NCBI RefSeq assembly: GCF_001010945.1
Contig: NZ_LBHB01000002.1
Span: 372,001-436,000, forward strand
DNA: 64,000 nt
Direction of reading: 5' to 3'
Origin: Aurantiacibacter luteus
GTDB lineage: Bacteria > Pseudomonadota > Alphaproteobacteria > Sphingomonadales > Sphingomonadaceae
Under the pieces are notes generated by a model. That model was not told the DNA's origin, did not search any database, and was given only the letters and a program-made list of their open reading frames with translations. Position 1 is the stretch's first letter. Each line of letters opens with the position of its first letter. A program made the position numbers and the translations under genes. This document shows positions 57,470 through 64,000 of this stretch, piece by piece.

Positions 57470-58390
57470 CTAGGGCATGGGGCCGAGGAACAGCAGCGGA
57501 TCGAGCCGCGCCTCGCGCCACTTGAGGCTCCAATGCAGGTGCGGCCCCGTCGCCCGCCCGGTCGCCCCGACGAGCCCGATGCGGTCGCCCTGCGAGACCC
57601 GGTCGCCCACGTTCACGAAGATCTGCGAGGCGTGGAGAAAGGCGCTGTTGAGGCCCGCGCCGTGGTCGATGACGATGAGCTTGCCTTCGAGGCTGAAGGG
57701 ATCGTGCGCCGCCAGCGTGACCACCCCGTCGGCAGGCGCAACGAAGGGCGTGCCCGCGCCCGGCGCGATGTCGAGGCCGGAATGGTAGCTCGCCGGTTCG
57801 CCGCGATAGACGCGCTGCGAGCCGAAGCGACCGGAGATGCGGCCCGTTACCGGCCAGGCGAAGTCCTGCGTCCAGCCGTCGGTGTCCGAATTGGCCTGGC
57901 GCGCGGCCTCGATGGCGTTCAGTTCGGGCTCGCGGATGCGCCAGAAGGCATCCGTCATCCCGCCGCCCGGCGTGCGGGCGACGTTGATGTGCTCGATGTT
58001 CCAGGCGCGGGGGCTGACCGCCACGGGGCTGCGGATGGTGCGTCCGTCGGCGAGGGTGGCGATCAGCTCGGCGCTCGGCTCGGCGTCGCGGTCGAAGGCG
58101 GCGAAGAAGCGGCCCTGCGGGTCGAGCTCGAGCGGAGCATCGCCCAGCCGCGCGGACACGGTGCCACCGGGCGCGGTGCCGCGGATCCAGCCGCCCTGCG
58201 TCAGCTGCCCGTCGAACAGGAAGGTGCTAGGGCCGTTGGGCGTTGCTCGGGGCGTCGGCGTTGGCGCGGGCAGCGGCTGGACGACCTCCGCGCGCGTGGT
58301 GGCGACGGGCGCGGGCGGCGCGTCGGGGGCGGGAATGGCGGTGCACGCGGCGGCCAGCACCGGCAGCGCGGCTATGGCAATCCGCCTCAC
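57470..58390 (-). CDS. M23 family (LytM) metallopeptidase, lipoprotein
   Basis: A 306-residue envelope protein: lipobox signal MRRIAIAALPVLAAACTAIP, a Pro/Thr-rich linker, a beta domain (about 50-150) and the LytM peptidase at the C-terminus. Zinc ligands are in ASYHSGLDIAPG and TGPHLHWSLK, with LIVIDHGAGLNSAFLHASQI between them. It likely cleaves peptidoglycan cross-links or activates amidases. It is co-transcribed with DUF2093 upstream (ATGA overlap at 58387-58390) and the phytase-like gene downstream. Confidence 0.93.
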   Translation of the reverse strand: MRRIAIAALPVLAAACTAIPAPDAPPAPVATTRAEVVQPLPAPTPTPRATPNGPSTFLFDGQLTQGGWIRGTAPGGTVSARLGDAPLELDPQGRFFAAFDRDAEPSAELIATLADGRTIRSPVAVSPRAWNIEHINVARTPGGGMTDAFWRIREPELNAIEAARQANSDTDGWTQDFAWPVTGRISGRFGSQRVYRGEPASYHSGLDIAPGAGTPFVAPADGVVTLAAHDPFSLEGKLIVIDHGAGLNSAFLHASQIFVNVGDRVSQGDRIGLVGATGRATGPHLHWSLKWREARLDPLLFLGPMP

Positions 58391-58584
58391 AGTTGGCCGA
58401 GCGCGCGCTTGGTCGACAGTTCGGCGCTCGCGTAGGGCTCCTGCAGGTCCACGCTCCAGTAGCGCAGCTCCTCTAGCGGCACGGGCACCCCGCTCGCGGC
58501 GCAGGTGACGAAGTGGCCGGGGCGGATCACGCGAAAGCCGTTGGGGCCGTAGACCAGCGTGGCGGGATTGTCGGAGGAGTTCAT
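58387..58584 (-). CDS. DUF2093 domain protein
   Basis: A 65-residue protein with the full DUF2093 signature: ATLVYGPNGFRVIRPGHFVT, then CAASGVPVPLEELRYWSVDL. The family is restricted to alphaproteobacteria and lies next to xseA in many of them, as here. Function unknown. The ATG at 58584 sits 6 bases after GCGGGG, so it is preferred over the one two codons upstream. Confidence 0.88.
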   Translation of the reverse strand: MNSSDNPATLVYGPNGFRVIRPGHFVTCAASGVPVPLEELRYWSVDLQEPYASAELSTKRALGQL

Positions 58585-58616
58585 CAGCATCCCCGCAATC
58601 TAGGGGCTGCGGCCCG

Positions 58617-60194
58617 CTAAAGCAATTTCGGCTGCGCGTCCGTGGGCTTCGGCTGGACCGGTTTGCGGGGCGGCTTCGCCACGGGCGTGGCCTCTCCGGT
58701 CGTCACCTGCATCGTCCCGTCGGCGAACTCCAGCGTCAGCACCGGTTGCTGCTCGGCGAGCGCGCGGGTGGCGACGACCGGGTGGCCCGGCGCGCAGACG
58801 AGCGCGTAGCCGCGCTTTAGCGGCGCCTTGGGGTCGAGCTGCAGACGCAGCCGCTCCAGCGCCGCCAGCCGCGTGGCGCGCTCGCCCAGCGGGCGCGTGA
58901 CCAGCGCAGGCGTCAGGCGCGTCGCGGCGAGGCGTTCGCCGGCGCGGGCGAGGCGCTGCTCTACCGCCGAGGGGCCGAGCCGCACCGCTGCCAGACGTTC
59001 GCCGAGCCGCTCCAGCCGGGCGCGCATCATCGCCGGGCGCGGGCTTGCCGCCGCCAGCCTGTCGCCGGCGCGGTCCAGCCGGGCGCGCAGGATCGCGGGC
59101 GAGAGACGCAGGTCGGACAACCGCTCGCGCCCCTTGGCCGCGCGGTCCACCAGCGCGCGGCGCAATCGCTCACCCGCCTCGTCGAGCCGCTGCGCGCGCG
59201 GTTGCAAGAGGGCTTCGGGCGTGGGCAGGCGGTCGCCGCGCGCCGCCAGTCGCTCGCGCCCCAGCTCCACCGGGCGCATCACGCACTTGCGCTTCCGGAG
59301 CGTCAGGTCGGCGAGCGTGTTCGCCAGCTCGCGTCGTACTGGCACGGCCAGCTCGGCGGCGGCGGTGGGCGTGGGCGCGCGCATGTCGGCGGCGAAATCG
59401 CACAGCGTCGTGTCGGTCTCGTGCCCCACGGCGCTGATGACGGGGATGGGCGAGGCGGCGACGGCGCGCACCACGGCTTCCTCGTTGAAGGCCCACAGGT
59501 CCTCGATCGAGCCGCCCCCGCGCGCCACGATCAGCAGGTCGGGCCGCGCCATGCCGGCGGGCAGCTGGGCGAACCCGCGCACGGCGGCGGCCACCTGCTC
59601 GGCGGCGCCCTGCCCCTGCACGATTACCGGCCAGACCATGACGTATGTGGGGAAGCGGTCCTCCAGCCGGTGGAGGATATCGCGGATCACCGCGCCCGTC
59701 GGCGATGTCACCACGCCGATGGTGCGCGGGGCGAAGGGCAGCGCGCGGCGATTGGCGAACAGGCCCTCGGCCTCGAAGCGCTGGCGGTTCTTCTCCAGCA
59801 GCGCGAGCAGCGCGCCCTCGCCCGCGATCTCCATGCGCTCGACCACGATCTGGTACTTGCTGCGCCCCGGGTAGGTGGTGATCTTGCCCGTCGCGATCAC
59901 CTCGATCCCGTCCTCGGGCCGGAAGGCGAGGCGCGCGGCCGTGCCCTTCCACATCACCGCGTCGAGCACCGCGCCTTCGTCCTTCAGGCTCATGTAGACG
60001 TGGCCCGAGGCCGCGCGCTTGTAGCCCGAGATCTCGCCGCGCAGGCGCACGAAGCCGAAGCGGTCTTCCACCGTGCGCTTCAGCGCGCTCGACAATTCGG
60101 TGATGGTCAGGGGCGCGGAATTGTCGCCGTCGCGTCCGCTCGCTAGGAGGCCGCTGTCATCGTCGTCGCCGTAACTGTCGTAGGAGCCTGCCAT
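58617..60194 (-). CDS. xseA: Exodeoxyribonuclease VII large subunit
   Basis: A 525-residue subunit of the single-strand exonuclease used in mismatch repair and DNA degradation. N-terminal OB fold (about 30-125; [40 protein letters not shown]), then the catalytic domain ([66 protein letters not shown]). A long helical region with 21-residue tandem repeats (about 360-450) is the likely XseB-binding coiled coil. ATG at 60194 follows CAGGA. This start shares bases with the divergent purD start. Confidence 0.96.
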   Translation of the reverse strand: MAGSYDSYGDDDDSGLLASGRDGDNSAPLTITELSSALKRTVEDRFGFVRLRGEISGYKRAASGHVYMSLKDEGAVLDAVMWKGTAARLAFRPEDGIEVIATGKITTYPGRSKYQIVVERMEIAGEGALLALLEKNRQRFEAEGLFANRRALPFAPRTIGVVTSPTGAVIRDILHRLEDRFPTYVMVWPVIVQGQGAAEQVAAAVRGFAQLPAGMARPDLLIVARGGGSIEDLWAFNEEAVVRAVAASPIPVISAVGHETDTTLCDFAADMRAPTPTAAAELAVPVRRELANTLADLTLRKRKCVMRPVELGRERLAARGDRLPTPEALLQPRAQRLDEAGERLRRALVDRAAKGRERLSDLRLSPAILRARLDRAGDRLAAASPRPAMMRARLERLGERLAAVRLGPSAVEQRLARAGERLAATRLTPALVTRPLGERATRLAALERLRLQLDPKAPLKRGYALVCAPGHPVVATRALAEQQPVLTLEFADGTMQVTTGEATPVAKPPRKPVQPKPTDAQPKLL

Positions 60195-61485
60195 GAACAT
60201 CCTGGTGCTGGGATCGGGAGGCCGCGAGCATGCCCTGTGCTGGAAGCTGGCGCAATCCGCCGCCGTGACGAAGGAGGGCGGGACGCTCTACGCCGCGCCG
60301 GGCAATCCGGGCATTGCGGAGTGCGCGAAGCTGGTGGCGCTCGATGCGGGCGACCACGCGGCGGTGGTCGATTTCTGCCGCGAGCGCGCCATCGGCCTCG
60401 TCGTGATCGGCCCGGAAGCGCCGCTGGTTGATGGCCTCGCCGACAGCCTGCGCGCCGCCGACGTTCCCGTCTTCGGCCCCTCGCAGGCCGCCGCCCAGCT
60501 CGAGGGCAGCAAGGCCTTTACCAAGCGATTGTGCGAGCGGGCAGGCATCCCCACCGCGCGCTATGTGGAGGTGACCAGCTATGCCGAAGGGGTGGCGGCG
60601 CTGAGCACCTTTACCGCCCCCTTCGTCATCAAGGCCGATGGCCTCGCCGCGGGCAAAGGCGTGACCATTGCCGAATACAATGACGCCGCGCGCCATGCCC
60701 TGATCGACATCTTCGGCGAGGGCGAACCGCAGCCCGGCGCCAAGGCGGTGATCGAGGAGTTCATGCACGGCGAGGAGGCCAGCTTCTTCGCCCTCACCGA
60801 CGGCGAGACCGTGGTGCCTTTCGGCAGCGCGCAGGATCACAAGCGCGTGGGCGACGGCGACACCGGACCCAACACCGGCGGCATGGGCGCCTACAGCCCG
60901 GCGCGGGTGCTGACCGAGGCGTTGCAGGCCGAGGCGATGGAGCGCATCGTCCTGCCGACCGTGCGCCAGATGGCCGAGGACGGCATGCCCTATTCGGGCG
61001 TGCTCTATGCCGGCCTGATGCTGACGCCCGACGGCATCAAGCTGGTCGAATACAACGCCCGCTTCGGCGACCCGGAATGCCAGGTGCTGATGACGCGGCT
61101 GGAGGGCGACCTTGCCGAGATCATGCTCGCCTGCGCCGAGGGCACGCTGGCGGGCCTGCCCGAACCGCGCTTCAGCGACGACACCGCGTTGACCGTGGTG
61201 ATGGCGGCGAAAGGCTATCCGGGCACGCCCGAGAAGGGCGGCGCAATAGACCTGTCGCAGGTGGGCGGCGGGGTGACGATCTTCCACGCCGGAACCGCGC
61301 TCAGCGACGGACACCTCGTGGCAAACGGCGGCCGCGTCCTCGCCGTCACCGCCGCGGGGCGCGATGTGCGCGAAGCCCGCGACCTTGCCTACACCGCCGT
61401 CGATGCCATCGATTTCCCCACCGGCTTCTGCCGCCGCGACATCGGCTACCGCGAAATCGCCCGCGAGGAGGAGCGCGAGAGCTAG
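60193..61485 (+). CDS. purD: Phosphoribosylamine-glycine ligase
   Basis: Second step of purine synthesis (GAR synthetase). The 430-residue ATP-grasp enzyme shows [77 protein letters not shown] and [22 protein letters not shown] precedes the start by 6 bases. The start codon overlaps that of divergent xseA by two bases, so each promoter must lie inside the other gene. Its last four bases overlap the end of the next minus-strand gene. Confidence 0.97.
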   Translation: MNILVLGSGGREHALCWKLAQSAAVTKEGGTLYAAPGNPGIAECAKLVALDAGDHAAVVDFCRERAIGLVVIGPEAPLVDGLADSLRAADVPVFGPSQAAAQLEGSKAFTKRLCERAGIPTARYVEVTSYAEGVAALSTFTAPFVIKADGLAAGKGVTIAEYNDAARHALIDIFGEGEPQPGAKAVIEEFMHGEEASFFALTDGETVVPFGSAQDHKRVGDGDTGPNTGGMGAYSPARVLTEALQAEAMERIVLPTVRQMAEDGMPYSGVLYAGLMLTPDGIKLVEYNARFGDPECQVLMTRLEGDLAEIMLACAEGTLAGLPEPRFSDDTALTVVMAAKGYPGTPEKGGAIDLSQVGGGVTIFHAGTALSDGHLVANGGRVLAVTAAGRDVREARDLAYTAVDAIDFPTGFCRRDIGYREIAREEERES

Positions 61486-61853
61486 ATCCCCAGCTCGTCG
61501 CAGAAAACGACGTATTCGGCATCGATCGCGTCGATCAGCGCCTTGTCCGGCGCGTAGAAATAGAGGTCGGGCGCGTCGATGTCGTCCATGAAGACCGAGA
61601 AGCGCACCGGCACGGTGCGGCCCTCATAAGTGAAGTCTCGGCGCATCTCGCGCTCGTCCTCAGGCTCGGTTTCCTCGGCGAAACGAGCGAGCGCATCGAC
61701 GTCGAGCCCGATGCCCCGGCGCTCGTGCAGGCGTTGCAGGAACGGGCGCACGTTCTCCAGGTCGAAGTTCATCGACGCTTCGCAGGTGGCGGGCGCCAGC
61801 GGCTTCGGGTCCTTCTCGCCGCCGCCGCCGAACAGCTTGCCGAACAATCCCAT
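61482..61853 (-). CDS. Hypothetical acidic protein (123 residues)
   Basis: A small soluble protein starting [20 protein letters not shown], a flexible Gly-rich N-terminus. A compact alpha/beta part (about 28-123; [60 protein letters not shown]) follows. I do not know the family. Convergent with purD (4-base overlap). The upstream region 61854-62116 has repeated TTGACA-type elements that may be its promoters. Confidence 0.7.
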   Translation of the reverse strand: MGLFGKLFGGGGEKDPKPLAPATCEASMNFDLENVRPFLQRLHERRGIGLDVDALARFAEETEPEDEREMRRDFTYEGRTVPVRFSVFMDDIDAPDLYFYAPDKALIDAIDAEYVVFCDELGI

Positions 61854-62013
61854 CTCGAGCCTCCCCCAGGCGAATGTCCGCGTCAGTTTGCCTGCTGCAA
61901 CGACAATGGCAAGCCCGAAGACGCAGGGGGTTTCCTACAGGTTCGCCGGCGCTCCATCGCGCCACGACCATGAAGCGCGCTCCCCTTTCGAACTTTCCCG
62001 CGCTTACGTGCAA

Positions 62014-62094
62014 AGTGTCAACTTCGCCCTGGCAGTCAAACCGTTGACGACATTGCCTTTTCATCCGACAGGCTGCTTGACAGTGTCAACTTCG
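62014..62094. promoter_or_regulatory. Repeated TTGACA element with dyad
   Basis: AGTGTCAACTTCG occurs twice (62014-62026 and 62082-62094), 68 bases apart. On the minus strand both contain AGTTGACACT, a -35-like core. The second is a 13-base dyad TTGACA-G-TGTCAA (62077-62089), operator-like. The region lies between the adenosine kinase gene end and the start of the 123-residue protein gene. Two minus-strand promoters or a regulator site are the simplest readings. Confidence 0.4.
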
Positions 62095-62116
62095 AGGGTG
62101 CGGCCCCGGCGCGCCG

Positions 62117-63127
62117 TCACCCCAGCTTCTCGTCCATCAGCGCCTTCAGGTCGGCCTCGGGCCGGGCGCCGTAGTGGCTGATGATCTCGGCTGCCGCGAT
62201 GGCGCCGCGCCTCAGGCACCGTTCGGCATCCTCGCCGCGAGTGTGGCCGTAGAGGAAGCCCGCCGCGAACAGGTCGCCCGCGCCGGTGGTGTCGACGACC
62301 TTGTCGATCGGCTCGGCGGCGACCTCGCTGCGCTTGCCATCGGCCATGCAGACCGCGCCCTTCGCGCTGCGGGTGGCGACGACGACGGGCACCTTGCCGT
62401 CCAGCGCGGCGAGGCCGGCGTCGAAGTCCGCCTCGCCAGTCAGCGAGGCCAGCTCGTGTTCGTTGACGAACAGGATGTCGATCAGGCCGTCGGCGATCAG
62501 CGCGCGGAAATCGTCGCCGTGGCGGTCGATGACGAAGCTTTCGCTGGCGGTGAAGGCGACTTTGCGCCCCGCGCCGCGCGCGACCTCGATGGCCCGGCGC
62601 ATGGCGCTGCGCGGTTCCTCGGGATCCCACAGGTAGCCCTCGAGATAGAGCACGGCGGCGCTGGCGATCGTCTCGTCGTCCAATGCGGCGGGCGGCAGGA
62701 ACTGGCTGGCGCCGAGGAAGGTGTTCATCGTGCGCTCGCCATCGGGCGTCACGAAGATCAGGCAGCGCGCGGTGGGCGGGTTGGCCTCGGTGTTGTCGGT
62801 GGCGCGCACGGGCGTATCGAAATCGATGCCCATGGCGCGGATGTCGTGGGCGAAGATGGAGCCAAGCTGGTCGTCCGCCACCTGGCCGATGAAGGCGCAC
62901 TGCGCGCCCATGGCGGCAAGGCCCGCCAGCGTGTTGGCCGCCGAACCGCCCGAAATCTCGCGCGCGCTGCCCATGGCATCGTAGAGCTCGCCCGCACGCG
63001 CGGTGTCGACCAGCGTCATGCCGCCCTTGGCGAGGCCCAGTTCCTCCACCAGCTCGTCCGAAGAGGGGGCCATCACGTCGACAATGGCATTGCCGATGGC
63101 GATTACGTCGTAACGGGGAGCGGTCAT
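62117..63127 (-). CDS. PfkB family adenosine kinase
   Basis: A 336-residue ribokinase-fold kinase, most likely adenosine kinase (adenosine to AMP). The N-terminus DVIAIGNAIVDVMAPSSDEL, GGSAANTLAGLAAMGAQCAF (PfkB signature 1) and the catalytic anion hole DTTGAGDLFAAGFLYG (about 280-295) are present. The ATG at 63127 with AGGAG upstream removes a 29-codon extension. Divergent from the EI24 gene with 80 bases between. Other sugar or nucleoside substrates are possible. Confidence 0.88.
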   Translation of the reverse strand: MTAPRYDVIAIGNAIVDVMAPSSDELVEELGLAKGGMTLVDTARAGELYDAMGSAREISGGSAANTLAGLAAMGAQCAFIGQVADDQLGSIFAHDIRAMGIDFDTPVRATDNTEANPPTARCLIFVTPDGERTMNTFLGASQFLPPAALDDETIASAAVLYLEGYLWDPEEPRSAMRRAIEVARGAGRKVAFTASESFVIDRHGDDFRALIADGLIDILFVNEHELASLTGEADFDAGLAALDGKVPVVVATRSAKGAVCMADGKRSEVAAEPIDKVVDTTGAGDLFAAGFLYGHTRGEDAERCLRRGAIAAAEIISHYGARPEADLKALMDEKLG

Positions 63128-63207
63128 GGGTTCTCCTGAGGAATTATGGGCGGCTGCGGCCGGCGCGGCGTTGACTTGGCGAAAGGCGCGGGCAATCGCA
63201 AGCGGCG

Positions 63208-63906
63208 ATGGCAACGGTCCCCACCTCGCTTGCGCTCGGCTTCGGGCAGCTGTTCGACGGCGCGGTGCTGCGCATCCTGCTGAAAAGCGTGGCGGTGACG
63301 CTGGCGATCTTCATCGCGGTGGCCGTGGGCGGGGTCTGGCTGATCGACTGGGCGCTGGCGGGCGCGGGGCTGGAGGACACGGCCTTTGCCGGCGCAGGTC
63401 CGCTGCGCGAGGCGATCTCGCTGCTCGCCACGATCCTCGGCCTGTGGCTCGGCTGGCGACTGGTGGCCATGGCCGTGGTGCAATTCTACGCCGAGGACGT
63501 GGTGCGCGCGGTGGAGCGGCGGCACTACCCGGCCGAGGCGAGCGCGGCGCGCGAGGTGCCGTTCGGCCTCTCCATGCGCTACGCCACTCGCTCGCTTCTG
63601 CGCGCGCTGCTGGCGAACCTCGCCGCGCTGCCTGTGGCGGCCGTGCTGCTGGTGACGGGGGTGGGCACGTTTGTTGTGTTCTGGCTGGTCAACGCCGTGC
63701 TGCTGGGGCGCGAGTTGCAGGACATGGTCTGGCTGCGCCACCGGCAGGGGGAGGACGATCTCGCCCCGATCTCGCGCGGACAGCGGCTTGCGCTCGGCGG
63801 CGTCATCGCGGCGCTGCTGGCCGTCCCCTTCCTCAACCTCGTCGCCCCGGTGCTCGGCGCGGCGAGCGCGACACATCTCGTTCATCGCAGCGCCCGCAGG
63901 AGTTGA
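63208..63906 (+). CDS. EI24 domain (CysZ-like) membrane protein
   Basis: A 232-residue protein with about four transmembrane segments (27-50, 68-88, 135-165, 195-215). The N-terminal amphipathic start ATVPTSLALGFGQLFDGAVL and the loop VFWLVNAVLLGRELQDMVWL are typical of the EI24/CysZ family. CysZ takes up sulfate in enterobacteria, but the transport role of alphaproteobacterial members is not established. It precedes a lipoprotein gene by 7 bases. Confidence 0.82.
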   Translation: MATVPTSLALGFGQLFDGAVLRILLKSVAVTLAIFIAVAVGGVWLIDWALAGAGLEDTAFAGAGPLREAISLLATILGLWLGWRLVAMAVVQFYAEDVVRAVERRHYPAEASAAREVPFGLSMRYATRSLLRALLANLAALPVAAVLLVTGVGTFVVFWLVNAVLLGRELQDMVWLRHRQGEDDLAPISRGQRLALGGVIAALLAVPFLNLVAPVLGAASATHLVHRSARRS

Positions 63907-63913
63907 CACCCCT

Positions 63914-64000
63914 ATGCGTCTGATACCCCTCGCCTTTTCCACCTTGCTGCTCGGCGCCTGCGCCACGGCGGTGCCGCAACAGGCTCCGCCCGCGCCCGCC
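63914..64000 (+). CDS. Lipoprotein, truncated by window end
   Basis: The first 29 codons of a gene: MRLIPLAFSTLLLGACATAV followed by PQQAPPAPA. This is a clear lipoprotein signal with lipobox LGAC and a proline-rich linker. Nothing can be said of the mature domain. It is 7 bases downstream of the EI24 gene, so it is probably in the same operon. Confidence 0.75.
   Translation, partial: MRLIPLAFSTLLLGACATAVPQQAPPAPA

Overview
The window is ordinary-looking chromosomal DNA of a GC-rich alphaproteobacterium. I place it in the Sphingomonadales, most likely an Erythrobacter-type lineage. The reasons are the 180-kDa class NAD-glutamate dehydrogenase, a MmcB gene under a GTTC-N7-GTTC LexA box, DUF2093 and DUF2141 proteins, the rpe/heparinase-like/purH block and the overall codon style. 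This placement is inference, because no rRNA is present. Coding density is very high. There is no integrase, transposase, phage gene or CRISPR array. No gap without a gene or RNA exceeds about 300 bases.

Layout. 1-4.8 kb: glnE (3' end outside the window), an exported M28 aminopeptidase, an agmatine deiminase and a tiny membrane ORF. 4.8-8.2 kb (minus): thrS followed by a Met/His-tailed lipoprotein and a TauE/SafE permease. A threonine-rich leader peptide and an attenuator precede thrS. 8.2-16 kb: hydrolase and flavin monooxygenase pair, giant NAD-GDH, ferredoxin-type reductase. 16-20 kb: queG, a NatAB-like ABC exporter, exported MsrB. 20-22.4 kb: tandem-PilZ protein (probably C-terminally frameshifted), tRNA-Leu(UAA), a small secreted protein, ihfB, a GntR regulator. 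22.6-28 kb: POT peptide transporter, a catalytic/degenerate amidohydrolase pair, NnrU protein. 28-35.7 kb (minus): dxs, a Zur-like Fur protein, a small membrane protein with exported MsrA, purH, a heparinase-like protein, rpe. 35.8-41.3 kb: DUF2141, a lipid pair (DAG kinase plus a possible Tam41-like nucleotidyltransferase), M20 peptidase, sdaA, tRNA-Arg(CCG). 41.5-48 kb: lipoprotein, SOS-boxed mmcB, large hydrolase, sterol-desaturase-type hydroxylase with a second DUF2141, PAS-like protein. 48-55.6 kb: App1 phosphatase, BepA-like M48/TPR protease, DsbA-like protein, LytS/LytTR two-component pair, nadC, membrane protein, RNase T2, small membrane protein. 55.6-64 kb: tadA, rpmB with a strong terminator, phytase-like esterase, M23 peptidase, DUF2093, xseA/purD sharing start-codon bases, adenosine kinase, EI24 protein, and a lipoprotein cut by the window edge.

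Themes. Nitrogen and amino-acid handling: GlnE, NAD-GDH, SdaA, agmatine deiminase, peptidases, peptide transporter. Envelope quality control: BepA-like protease, DsbA-like protein, exported MsrA and MsrB, M23. Phosphatidate metabolism: DAG kinase, App1, possible Tam41-like CDP-DAG synthase. Purine and cofactor synthesis: PurH, PurD, adenosine kinase, NadC, Dxs. The strongest unexplained signal is the thrS leader. It encodes six consecutive Thr codons and has a mutually exclusive set of RNA hairpins, which is the classical layout of ribosome-mediated attenuation.
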